From: Aeromicrobium erythreum
GTDB taxonomy: Bacteria; Actinomycetota; Actinomycetes; Propionibacteriales; Nocardioidaceae
NCBI RefSeq assembly: GCF_001509405.1
Contig: NZ_CP011502.1
Location: 992,001 to 1,056,000, forward strand
Reading direction: 5' to 3'
Length of the DNA: 64,000 bases
The position numbers and the translations under genes were made by a program. The notes under the pieces are model-generated. The model was given only the letters and a program-made list of their open reading frames with translations. It searched no databases and had not been told where the DNA came from. Position 1 is the stretch's first letter, and the number at the start of each line of letters is the position of its first letter. Of the stretch, positions 19,305-26,928 are shown one piece after another.

Positions 19305-21269
19305 TCAGCGCGTGATGCGCAGCGCCGTGCGGGTGCCGTCCTTCGCGGGGTGGTTGGCGTCGCCGGAGTAGCGGATGAAGTACGTCCACGTGCCCGTCGA
19401 GCCCGCTGCCGGGATGCCGACGACGGCGCGGCCGTTCTTCAGCGTCACCGGTCGGCTGTACCGCACCGTGCGGCCCTTCTTCAGGACCGCGCGCACCGTG
19501 CCCGTCGCCTGCGCGGGGCTGCCGGACGTGACGACCACCGTCGCGCGCCCGGTCTTGCGCTTGGTCGGCCGCGTGGTCGACGGACGACGCACCGTGGCGG
19601 CGTACTGCGTGACCTCGATCGTCGTCGTCGCACCCGTGGCGGCGGCGTGCGTCGTGTCGCCGGAGTAGTGCACGGTCGACGTCCAGCGCCCGAGCCGCGT
19701 CGCCTTCGGCACCTTGACGGTCGCCACGCCGTCCTTCAGCGTCGCCTTCGGCCCGGTGAGGGTGGTGCTGCCGTTGACCAGGGTCGTGTGCACCGTGCCG
19801 GTCGGCACCGAGTCGTCGGGGCTCGCCACCGTCACGCGGGTCGAGCCCGTCGTCGTGCGGGTCGGCTTGACCTCCGAGCCACGCGAGAGCGTCGGGGTGA
19901 GCGGCTCGGGCGCGGGGTCGACGAACGTGAGCGGCGTGGCGGTCTCGTACGCGGCGACGGTCGCGCCGCCACCGGCGTAGGTGTAGATGCCGTACGTGCC
20001 GGTGCGGTCCTTCAGCCAGTCCTCGTCGACCGGGATCGTCGCGGTGAAGGTGCCGTCGGCGCGCAGCTCGGTGTAGTTCGGCGCCTCGGGGTCCTGTGCC
20101 GGGCTGCTCGCGGCGAAGGACGCGCGCGGGACGGCCCACTTGACGGCCGGCGCGGAGGTGTCGCCGCTGTCGGCGTTGGCCCGCGCCGACGACGGCGCGC
20201 CCTGCGACGGACGCCAGACGTCGGCGTAGCGCCCGAACGCGACGTAGACGCCGGACTTCTGGCCGGCGAACGGCGGCCGCGTGCCCGTGGCGAGGGACGG
20301 GTCGAAGCCGCGACCCTCGACGGTCACCGAGGTGGTGTCGCCGCGGGTGACCTCGGTGTCGGAGACGGTGACCGTCGGGGTCTGGGCGAAGGTCACGTCG
20401 AAGGGCAGCTGCGGCTTGTTGTCCTGCTTGCCGGCGCAGCCGGTGGAGTAGAAGTGCGCGAGGACGGACGAGCCCGCCTCGTGGGTGGCGAGGGCGTCGA
20501 GGAAGTCCGTCGGCCACGCGCCCCACCAGCCGGTGGCGCCGTCCTGCGCCGAGCACGTGCGTGTCTGGGCGGTGGCGCCCGACGGGGCGTCCCACGTGAC
20601 GCCCTGGTAGTCGGGGGTCACCCGGTACCCGGTCGACGACTGGGCGCTCAGGGAGCCGGCGTCGAACGTCGCGATCGTGAGCCGGCCGAAGTCCTTCGCG
20701 GGGAAGGCCTCCCCGGTCATGGACTGGCCGGCCCCGATGGTGAAGCGCATGGTCAGCGTGCCGGAGCCGTCGGGCTCCACGTCGAGCTGCGGGTCGGCGT
20801 AGATCTCGTCGGGGGCGCCGTACTGCGCGGGGTAGGCGTTCACGGTGTAGCTGCCGCTCCAGCTCAGCTCCGCCGCGCCCGTGCTGCGGTCGACCGTGCC
20901 GTCGCCGCCGGTGAACTGCACGACGTTCGGCGCCTTGCCCGCCTTCGACGTCGGGAACGACGTCGTGGGGACGGGGGCGACGCGGTAGACCTGCTGCGGG
21001 GAGGTGTTCGGCACCGTGCTGACGTCGCCGGTGAGGTAGCGGGCGTCGCCGGTCGGGTTCTTGAACGTCCAAGGGCCGAAGATGCCGTCCTGCGCGTAGC
21101 CGCTCAGGCCCCAGGTGAAGGTGGCCTCGCTGACGGTGTCCGACGCGGCCGAGGCGGCGGGTGCCGCTCCTGCCGACGGCGTGACGACTGCGAGGGTCGC
21201 CGCCGCGAGGGCGCCGGCGCCGAGGAGCGACACGAGTCGCGTCCTGCGGCGGATGGGGGTGGTGGACAT
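19305..21269 (-). CDS. Secreted HtaA-domain heme-binding protein with Ig-like repeats
   Basis: 654 residues from the ATG at 21269 (GAAAGGAAC upstream). Signal peptide: RRRTRLVSLLGAGALAAATL, cleavage near AGAAPAA. The HtaA-type domain (about 48-285) starts FTWGLSGYAQDGIFGPW and contains WSGSYTVNAYPAQYG and ADPQLDVEPDGSGTL. In corynebacteria such domains bind hemin. A second module (about 290-450) has GVYVAFGRYADVWRPSQG, shared with the product of 22536-23711. Two Ig-like repeats (about 455-654) share the pattern LKDGVATVKVPKATRLGRW / LKNGRAVVGIPAAGSTGTW, each followed by (I/V)(R/H)YSGD. No C-terminal membrane anchor is seen, so it is probably secreted or wall-bound. Last gene of the hmu operon. 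Confidence 0.85.
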   Translation of the reverse strand: MSTTPIRRRTRLVSLLGAGALAAATLAVVTPSAGAAPAASAASDTVSEATFTWGLSGYAQDGIFGPWTFKNPTGDARYLTGDVSTVPNTSPQQVYRVAPVPTTSFPTSKAGKAPNVVQFTGGDGTVDRSTGAAELSWSGSYTVNAYPAQYGAPDEIYADPQLDVEPDGSGTLTMRFTIGAGQSMTGEAFPAKDFGRLTIATFDAGSLSAQSSTGYRVTPDYQGVTWDAPSGATAQTRTCSAQDGATGWWGAWPTDFLDALATHEAGSSVLAHFYSTGCAGKQDNKPQLPFDVTFAQTPTVTVSDTEVTRGDTTSVTVEGRGFDPSLATGTRPPFAGQKSGVYVAFGRYADVWRPSQGAPSSARANADSGDTSAPAVKWAVPRASFAASSPAQDPEAPNYTELRADGTFTATIPVDEDWLKDRTGTYGIYTYAGGGATVAAYETATPLTFVDPAPEPLTPTLSRGSEVKPTRTTTGSTRVTVASPDDSVPTGTVHTTLVNGSTTLTGPKATLKDGVATVKVPKATRLGRWTSTVHYSGDTTHAAATGATTTIEVTQYAATVRRPSTTRPTKRKTGRATVVVTSGSPAQATGTVRAVLKKGRTVRYSRPVTLKNGRAVVGIPAAGSTGTWTYFIRYSGDANHPAKDGTRTALRITR

Positions 21270-21289
21270 GGTGTTCCTTTCGGAGGTGG

Positions 21290-22555
21290 TCAGCCCCGCC
21301 GGGGGGCTGTGTCGGGGGAGGGGCGGGACGTGCGGGAGGCCGCGACGCTGCTGCCGGCGACGACGAGCGCGGCGATGCCGGTCAGCGCGGCGGCGAGCCA
21401 CCACCAGAGCGCGTCCCCGGAGCGCTCGGACGCGGCGGCCGGCGGCGGCAGCAGGGTGGAGACCGGTCGGGTCTGGACCAGCTCGCCACGGACGGCGGCG
21501 CCGGCCGGTGGGGCCAGGTTGGCGGCGGGCGTGCCGGGGGCGGCCGTGCGGGTCTGCCGTCCGGCGGACGACGTCGTGGGGGTGGCGGCGGACGGCCGCG
21601 GTGGCTGGACGACCGGGTTCTCGATCGGGTCGAGCGGAGCCGGACCGGGCGTCGGCGGCGGCGTGACGTCGGCGCCGGCCCAGGAGACCGTCATCGGCGA
21701 CGCCTTCTTGTACGGGTCGGCCGAGCCGCCGCTGCTGTACCAGTAGGCGGCGGTGCCGGTCGTGCGCTGGAAGTCGATGAACGACTGCGGGAACGAGCCG
21801 TACGGGCGGACCTGCGGCACCCCGGTGACCTGCACGCCGTCGTAGGCCGGGGTGGCGGTGAACCCGCCCGCCTCCTCCTGGGCTGAGCCGAGGTCGACGG
21901 GGCCCAGGTCGGCGACGATGACACGCTGCGGCGCGACCGGTCCCCACGCCGTGAGGTCCTCCATGGACGAGGCGAAGCCGCCGAGCTCGGCCGTCACCTG
22001 CCCCACGCCGTCGTCGACCGTGAGCTCCGGGTCGCTGAGGTAGAAGAACGCCATGCCGGAGTAGTAGACGACGCTCGCGTCGCCGTCCCAGCGGATCGTC
22101 GCGTCGCCGGCGGCGGCGTCGATCGTGCCCTCGCCGCCCGAGAACACGAGCTGGTGGCCCGAGAACCGGCCCCCGCCGATGGCCGCGCCGGTCGCGTCGG
22201 TGCGCAGGCCCGCCCAGGTGGCGGGCCGGTAGGCGGAGCCGTCCCACTTCTCGACGGCGACGTCGCCCGTGCGTGCCGACCAGCCCGACGCCGGCATGAT
22301 CGTGCCGCCCCGTCCGGGGTCCGGCACCTTGCCGGCCGAGAGGAAGTTGATCGTGCCCGGTGCGAAGGCCCGGTTGTTGGACTCGTCGTTCAGTCCCCAG
22401 CGCAGGACGGCGTCGTCGACGGCGCGCGGTCCGGAGGACTCCTGCGCGGCGGCGGGGTCGGCCGTGCCGGGCTGCTCGGCGAGGGCGGCCGACGGCAGGA
22501 GCGCCAGCCCGAGCACCAGGCCGACGGCAGCGAGGTCACGCCAGGGCCGCAGCAC
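21290..22555 (-). CDS. Membrane-anchored HtaA-domain heme-binding protein
   Basis: 421 residues. The GTG at 22555 is chosen because AAGGAGG stands 6 bases upstream and it opens directly into a signal peptide (WRDLAAVGLVLGLALLPSAALAEQ). One HtaA domain (about 45-265) contains LRWGLNDESNNRAF, WDGDASVVYYSGMAFFYLSDP and GSFPQSFIDFQRTTGTAAYW. A Pro-rich stalk follows, then a C-terminal transmembrane helix (WWWLAAALTGIAALVVAGSS) and a short basic tail. The protein should sit on the outer face of the membrane and pass heme towards the HmuT lipoprotein (inference from corynebacterial HtaA systems). It overlaps the upstream gene by 20 bases. Confidence 0.87.
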   Translation of the reverse strand: MLRPWRDLAAVGLVLGLALLPSAALAEQPGTADPAAAQESSGPRAVDDAVLRWGLNDESNNRAFAPGTINFLSAGKVPDPGRGGTIMPASGWSARTGDVAVEKWDGSAYRPATWAGLRTDATGAAIGGGRFSGHQLVFSGGEGTIDAAAGDATIRWDGDASVVYYSGMAFFYLSDPELTVDDGVGQVTAELGGFASSMEDLTAWGPVAPQRVIVADLGPVDLGSAQEEAGGFTATPAYDGVQVTGVPQVRPYGSFPQSFIDFQRTTGTAAYWYSSGGSADPYKKASPMTVSWAGADVTPPPTPGPAPLDPIENPVVQPPRPSAATPTTSSAGRQTRTAAPGTPAANLAPPAGAAVRGELVQTRPVSTLLPPPAAASERSGDALWWWLAAALTGIAALVVAGSSVAASRTSRPSPDTAPRRG

Positions 22556-23711
22556 GAGGCTCCTCCTTCCGGCGGGAGGTGACCAGGCGTCGCACGGCGA
22601 ACACCACGGCGCCGAGCAGCAGGAGGAGGGCGAGGCCCGCGGCGGCCATCGGCAGCCAGGACGGCACGCCGCCCGACGAGTCGTCGGCCGACGCGGCCGA
22701 GGGCGGCGGTGCGGCGACGGGGAAGGAGACGCTCGGGGTCGCCGTGCCGCCGCTGAGCCGCAGCTCGTGGGTGCCCACGCCGACGTCGGCCGGCAGCTGC
22801 AGCGCACCGGCCAGCTGGCCGCCGGTGCCCGCCGTGAGCGGCCCCACGGCGGCCACGCCGTCGTCGAGGGTCGCGGTCACCTGCTCCCCGGGCTGCAGGT
22901 CGGTGGCACTGAAGGAGAGCACGTGGCCGGCCACGGCCGTCTCGCGGTCGACGGCGAGCACGGGCCTGGTCCGTCGCGTCGCCGTCCTCGCCGCGGTGCC
23001 CTCGGCCCCCTGCGCCTCGGCGGTCGGGGTGTCGCCACCAGCCGCGGCGGCGCCGTCGCCGTCCGACGACGAGGGCGACGACGTCGCGGCGCCACCGCGG
23101 GCCGCGGCGGTCAGGTCGGCCACCGACACGGGTGTGAAGGTCTCGTTGCGGGCGTTCTTCACACCGTGCGCGCCGATCGTGATGATGCCGCACCGGACCC
23201 GGCGGCAGTCGACCGTCGTGACCTTGTTGCTGCGGTCGCGCGCCTTGAACACCGCGCCCGGGACGACGATCCGCGTCGACCACGAGCCGTCGGCGGCCAG
23301 CGTCCCGCCGTTCGCGGCCGACGCGGTGTCGCTGCCGGGGAAGGCCACGAACTTCTGGAAGCCCTGGTTGTCCTTCGTCTCGCTGTCGGGGACGTACAGC
23401 AGGTCGCGCCCGGTCTGGCCGCCCTGCGACGGACGCCAGGTCCCGGAGACCGTGCCGAAGAAGACGTAGATACCGCCGTGGCCGTTCTTGATCGACTGGA
23501 AGCCCTGGCCGCGCAGGGTGAGGGTCGTGGCGAACGTCGGGTCGACCACGGCCGCTCCCTGGGCGTTGGCCACGCCGACGCGGGACTCGGCCGCGGCAGG
23601 GGGTGCCGTGACCACGGCGACGAGCCCGGCGAGCGCGAGCGAGAGCGCGACGAGGGCCGCGGTCGTGCGTCGAGGGAGGACGGGAGCAGCGGGGGACGGT
23701 CCGGTCAGCAC
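22536..23711 (-). CDS. Membrane-anchored HtaA-associated surface protein
   Basis: 391 residues. Signal peptide (ALVALSLALAGLVAVV, cleavage near PPAAAES). Residues about 43-200 form the same module seen in the secreted HtaA protein: TLTLRGQGFQSIKNGHGGIY, FFGTVSGTWRPSQGG, ADGSWSTRIVVPG, CRRVRCGIITIGAHG with a Cys pair. There is no canonical HtaA domain. A second Ig-like region (about 245-330) precedes a C-terminal transmembrane helix (LPMAAAGLALLLLLGAVVFAV) and a basic tail. The GTG start at 23711 has AGGAGG upstream and overlaps the ATPase gene by 7 bases. Its position inside the heme operon suggests a surface role in heme capture. Direct heme binding is not evident. Confidence 0.8.
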   Translation of the reverse strand: MLTGPSPAAPVLPRRTTAALVALSLALAGLVAVVTAPPAAAESRVGVANAQGAAVVDPTFATTLTLRGQGFQSIKNGHGGIYVFFGTVSGTWRPSQGGQTGRDLLYVPDSETKDNQGFQKFVAFPGSDTASAANGGTLAADGSWSTRIVVPGAVFKARDRSNKVTTVDCRRVRCGIITIGAHGVKNARNETFTPVSVADLTAAARGGAATSSPSSSDGDGAAAAGGDTPTAEAQGAEGTAARTATRRTRPVLAVDRETAVAGHVLSFSATDLQPGEQVTATLDDGVAAVGPLTAGTGGQLAGALQLPADVGVGTHELRLSGGTATPSVSFPVAAPPPSAASADDSSGGVPSWLPMAAAGLALLLLLGAVVFAVRRLVTSRRKEEPRAAALA

Positions 23712-24490
23712 GGGGCCTCCTGGGGGTGTCGTTGGGGCAGGACGAGCAGCCGACCGTCGAGGTCGACGACCTCGAGCGGGTGCTCGTACACGGTGGAGAG
23801 GAGCTCGGCGGTCAGGACCGCACGTGGTGCCCCGACGGCGCGGACGCGACCGTCGGCGAGGACGCAGACCCGGTCGGCGTGCGCGGCGGCGAGGGTCAGG
23901 TCGTGCAGCACGGCCACGACCGCATGACCGGCGACGGCCAGCTCGCGGGCCTGGGCCATGACCAGCTCGACGTGGCGCACGTCGAGCGCCGCGGTGGGCT
24001 CGTCGAGCAGCACGAGGGCGGTCTCCTGCGCGAGCACGCGCGCCAGCGAGGTGCGAGCGCGCTCGCCGCCGGACAGGGTGGGGTAGACGCGCTCGGCGAG
24101 GTGCGCGACGTCGCTGCGGCGCAGCGCCCCGGCGACGACGACGTCGTCACGGTCCTCCTCAGGACGTCCGGCCCACGCCGCCCGCCCCATGCGGACGACG
24201 TCGACGACGCGGAACCCGAACGCGAGGCGGTTCTCTTGCGGCAGCACGGCACGTCGGCGGGCGAGCTCGCCGGCGCGCAGGCTCGCGACGCGGCGGCCGT
24301 CGAGCGTCACCGTGCCGCGCTGGGGGACCTGGTCGCCGGAGAGGACGCCGAGGAGCGTGGACTTGCCGGCACCGTTCGGCCCGACGAGCACGAGCAGCTC
24401 GCCCAGGCGCACCTCGAGGTCGACGTCGTGGAGGACGGGGGAGCCACCCAGCTCCACGCCGATGCCGGAGGCCACCAGGGGGGCGTTCAC
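23705..24490 (-). CDS. hmuV: Heme ABC transporter ATP-binding protein
   Basis: 261 residues from the GTG at 24490 (overlaps the permease stop by 4 bases). All ABC ATPase motifs are present: Walker A VGPNGAGKSTL, Q-loop VLPQENRL, signature TLSGGERARTSLARVLAQ, Walker B LVLLDEPTAALD, and switch His in AVLHDLT. It belongs to the FecE/HmuV type that powers heme or siderophore import. The family is clear; heme as substrate is inferred from the HtaA-type genes downstream. A longer open frame upstream is part of the permease locus in another phase. Confidence 0.95.
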   Translation of the reverse strand: MNAPLVASGIGVELGGSPVLHDVDLEVRLGELLVLVGPNGAGKSTLLGVLSGDQVPQRGTVTLDGRRVASLRAGELARRRAVLPQENRLAFGFRVVDVVRMGRAAWAGRPEEDRDDVVVAGALRRSDVAHLAERVYPTLSGGERARTSLARVLAQETALVLLDEPTAALDVRHVELVMAQARELAVAGHAVVAVLHDLTLAAAHADRVCVLADGRVRAVGAPRAVLTAELLSTVYEHPLEVVDLDGRLLVLPQRHPQEAPC

Positions 24491-25602
24491 GCCCAGCCTC
24501 CCGCGGTCCGACGCGTGCGGCGCAGCAGCCAGAAGAAGAACGGCCCGCCGACCAGCGAGGTCAGCATGCCGATCGGCAGGTCGGCGTAGGCGACGGCGGT
24601 GCGGGCGAACAGGTCGGCCCACAGCAGCAGCAGTGCGCCACCGAGCGCACTGGCCGGCACGAGCACCCGGTGGCCGGGACCGACGACCATCCGGACCAGG
24701 TGGGGCACGACCAGGCCGACGAAGGCGATGATCCCGGCGAAGGAGACGGCCGCCGCCGTGAGCAGCGCGACCAGCACGATCGCCGCCACGCGTACGCGCT
24801 CGACGTCGACGCCGACGTGGCGGGCGGCACGGTCGCCGAGGGCCAGCACGTCGAGTCGCCGGGAGAGTGCCAGCGCGCCCAGCAGCCCGATCCCGACGCA
24901 CGGTGCCACCACGGCCACGTGCGCCCAGCGGGTGCCGTTGAGGCTGCCGAGCTGCCAGAACACGATCTCCTCGCGCGCCGACGTGTCGCCGAGGAACAGC
25001 ATGAGCGCCAGGCCCGCGCTGCACACCGCGTTGACGGCGATGCCGGTGAGCACGAGGGTGACCACCTCGGTGCGTCCGTCGGCCCGGGACAGGGCGTAGA
25101 CCGTGAGGGTGGTGACCAGGCCCCCCACGAAGGCGAACGCCGGCACGGTCCACGCGCCGAGCAGGGTCACCTGGAAGACGATGACGAACGCGGCGGCGAG
25201 GGCGGCGCCCACGGACACGCCGACCACCCCGGGCTCCGCGAGCGGGTTGCCGAACACGCCCTGCATCAGCGCCCCGGCCGTCGCCAGCGCCGCGCCCACC
25301 AGCAGCGCCAGCGCGACCCGCGGGAAGCGGACCTGCCAGAGGGTGTTGTCGCCTTGCGGGTGCGTCGGCAGGGGCAGGACGTCGAGGCCCACGCGGTGCA
25401 GGACCGACCCGAGCACCTGGTCGGCCGGGACGTCGAGCTGTCCTTGCCCGGCCGAGACGAGGGTCGACACGACGACGCCCGCGCCGAGCGCGCCGAGCAG
25501 CAGCCCGGCACGGCCCCGGCGCGCCGGGGGCAGCGACGGCGCGGGCGACTCCTCGGCCGCCCCCACGTCGGGGAGGCGGTGCCGCCCGGCGACGGCGGTC
25601 AT
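24487..25602 (-). CDS. hmuU: Heme ABC transporter permease (FecCD family)
   Basis: 371 residues with about nine to ten transmembrane segments. FecCD/BtuC family marks include QVRFPRVALALLVGAALATAG, the GVFGNPLAEPGVVGVSVGAA loop contacting the ATPase, FWQLGSLNGTRWAHV, FAGIIAFVGLVVPHLVRMVVG and the closing LPIGMLTSLVGGPFFFWLLRR. An N-terminal extension of about 35 polar residues precedes the first helix. The ATG at 25602 overlaps the hmuT stop (ATGA), so synthesis is coupled to the substrate-binding protein. Confidence 0.95.
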   Translation of the reverse strand: MTAVAGRHRLPDVGAAEESPAPSLPPARRGRAGLLLGALGAGVVVSTLVSAGQGQLDVPADQVLGSVLHRVGLDVLPLPTHPQGDNTLWQVRFPRVALALLVGAALATAGALMQGVFGNPLAEPGVVGVSVGAALAAAFVIVFQVTLLGAWTVPAFAFVGGLVTTLTVYALSRADGRTEVVTLVLTGIAVNAVCSAGLALMLFLGDTSAREEIVFWQLGSLNGTRWAHVAVVAPCVGIGLLGALALSRRLDVLALGDRAARHVGVDVERVRVAAIVLVALLTAAAVSFAGIIAFVGLVVPHLVRMVVGPGHRVLVPASALGGALLLLWADLFARTAVAYADLPIGMLTSLVGGPFFFWLLRRTRRTAGGWA

Positions 25603-26762
25603 CGGTGCTCCCCGGCCGACGGTGCGGCGGAGCCGGGTGCGTAGACGGCCACGGCGAGCGCCTCCAGCACGGCGGCCGTCCGCGGGCCGTAGCCGAGGAT
25701 CTGGGCGTCGGACATGTCGACGATCCGGCGCTTCTGGCCGGCCGGTGTCTGCGCCAGCGCGGGCAGGCGCTCGAGGAGCCCGTCGACGCCGTCGACGGAC
25801 TCCAGGCCCTTGGTCATCATGAGGACGACGTCGGGCTGCGCGTCGATGATGCCCTCGTCGGTCACGGGCTTCATGCCGTTCCAGCCGATCTCGCCGGCCA
25901 CGTCGTAGCCGCCCAGCGCCGTGATCAGGGTGTCGGCGCCGGAGCCCTCGCCGAACATGTAGTAGACGCCGGCCTGGCCGCGGACGTAGAGGAAGACCAT
26001 GCGGGGCTTGTCCTGGACCCGCTTCGGCGCCACGGCGGCGATCTCGGCCAGGGTCGAGCGGGTCTGCTTCTCCAGGCGGTCCGCGAGCCGGCGCCCGACG
26101 TCGGGGACGCCGAGCGCACGCGCCACCTCCTGGGTGAGGCTGCCGACGTTGTCGACGCTGCGGGTGCTGTCGACAACGACCACGGGGATCCCCGCGTCGC
26201 GCATCTGCAGCACCACGTCCCACGGTCCGAGCGAGGTGTCGGTGATGATCAGCGTCGGGTCGAGCTCCAGGATCGCCTCGGCGTTGAGGTCGTGGCCGTT
26301 GCTGGTGACGAGCGGCAGGTTCTTGGCCTCGTCGAACTGGGTCGAGATGTCGCGGCCGACGAGCGCGTCGCCCAGGCCGAGCTCGTAGACGGTGCGCGAG
26401 AGTGTGCCGTAGATGTCGAGGGCGAGCACGCGGCTGGTGTCGGTGACCGTGACGCGGGTGCCCTGGGAGTCGGTGAGGGTGACCGGCAGCGTCTGGGTGG
26501 GGGAGTCCGCCACCGGGTCGACCGGCTCGTCGGGCAGCCCCGCGTGCACCGCCCCCTCCCACGAGCGCGGGTCGTCGAGCACCTTCGCCTCGCTGAGCGG
26601 CGGCGTCGCGACGTCGCCGCCCGCGTCGGCGTGGCCACCCGGTCGGAGCCCGCATGACGACAGCAGGAGGGCGACGGCGGCGAGCACCAGGAGGGACCGG
26701 CGGGTCGCCGGTGCGGTCGTCGCAGGGTTCGCGGTCGGGTGGGGCTGGGGCACCGGGGGCAC
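25599..26762 (-). CDS. hmuT: Heme ABC transporter substrate-binding lipoprotein
   Basis: 387 residues. Lipoprotein signal RRSLLVLAAVALLLSSCG with lipobox LSSC. The mature protein is a class III periplasmic-binding fold: VLALDIYGTLSRTVYELGLGDALVG, then LNAEAILELDPTLIITDT, and C-terminal PDVVLMMTKGLESV and YGPRTAAVLEALAVAVY. HmuT homologues coordinate heme with a His and a Tyr; several Tyr are present (GQAGVYYMFGEG region), but ligands cannot be assigned by eye. The start is uncertain: GTG at 26762 or the second GTG at 26753, since GAGAGG lies very close to the first. First gene of the operon, behind DtxR-like boxes. Confidence 0.93.
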   Translation of the reverse strand: MPPVPQPHPTANPATTAPATRRSLLVLAAVALLLSSCGLRPGGHADAGGDVATPPLSEAKVLDDPRSWEGAVHAGLPDEPVDPVADSPTQTLPVTLTDSQGTRVTVTDTSRVLALDIYGTLSRTVYELGLGDALVGRDISTQFDEAKNLPLVTSNGHDLNAEAILELDPTLIITDTSLGPWDVVLQMRDAGIPVVVVDSTRSVDNVGSLTQEVARALGVPDVGRRLADRLEKQTRSTLAEIAAVAPKRVQDKPRMVFLYVRGQAGVYYMFGEGSGADTLITALGGYDVAGEIGWNGMKPVTDEGIIDAQPDVVLMMTKGLESVDGVDGLLERLPALAQTPAGQKRRIVDMSDAQILGYGPRTAAVLEALAVAVYAPGSAAPSAGEHR

Positions 26763-26792
26763 ACCTCTCGATCGCGCCCGTCTCGATGTTCA

Positions 26793-26846
26793 TGAGGCAA
26801 GGCTTGGCTTACTCAGGGTTGCCTCAGCATAGTAAGGCTCACCTCA
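26793..26846 (-). promoter_or_regulatory. Tandem DtxR/IdeR-like boxes upstream of the heme operon
   Basis: Two 19-base sites, 26793-26811 (starting TGAGGCAAGGCTTGG) and 26828-26846 (CATAGTAAGGCTCACCTCA), each agree with the IdeR consensus TTAGGTTAGGCTAACCTAA at about 12 of 19 positions by my hand alignment. TGAGGCAA (26793-26800) and TTGCCTCA (26819-26826) also form an inverted repeat. They lie between hmuT and lpdA, on the hmuT side. This fits iron-dependent repression of heme uptake. Confidence 0.65.
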
Positions 26847-26928
26847 CTTTCACCAGGGGGGGCGCGCACGTCACGCGGCCGCCGCGCCCGGCTGCCGTCC
26901 GGGGCCCCCGCGGTGAGAGGATGGCGAG

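Noticed and set aside
19299..21746. 815-aa plus-strand open frame opposite the HtaA gene
   Set aside because: Low-complexity Gly/Arg/Val translation; the minus strand carries a signal peptide, an HtaA domain and Ig repeats with proper ribosome sites.
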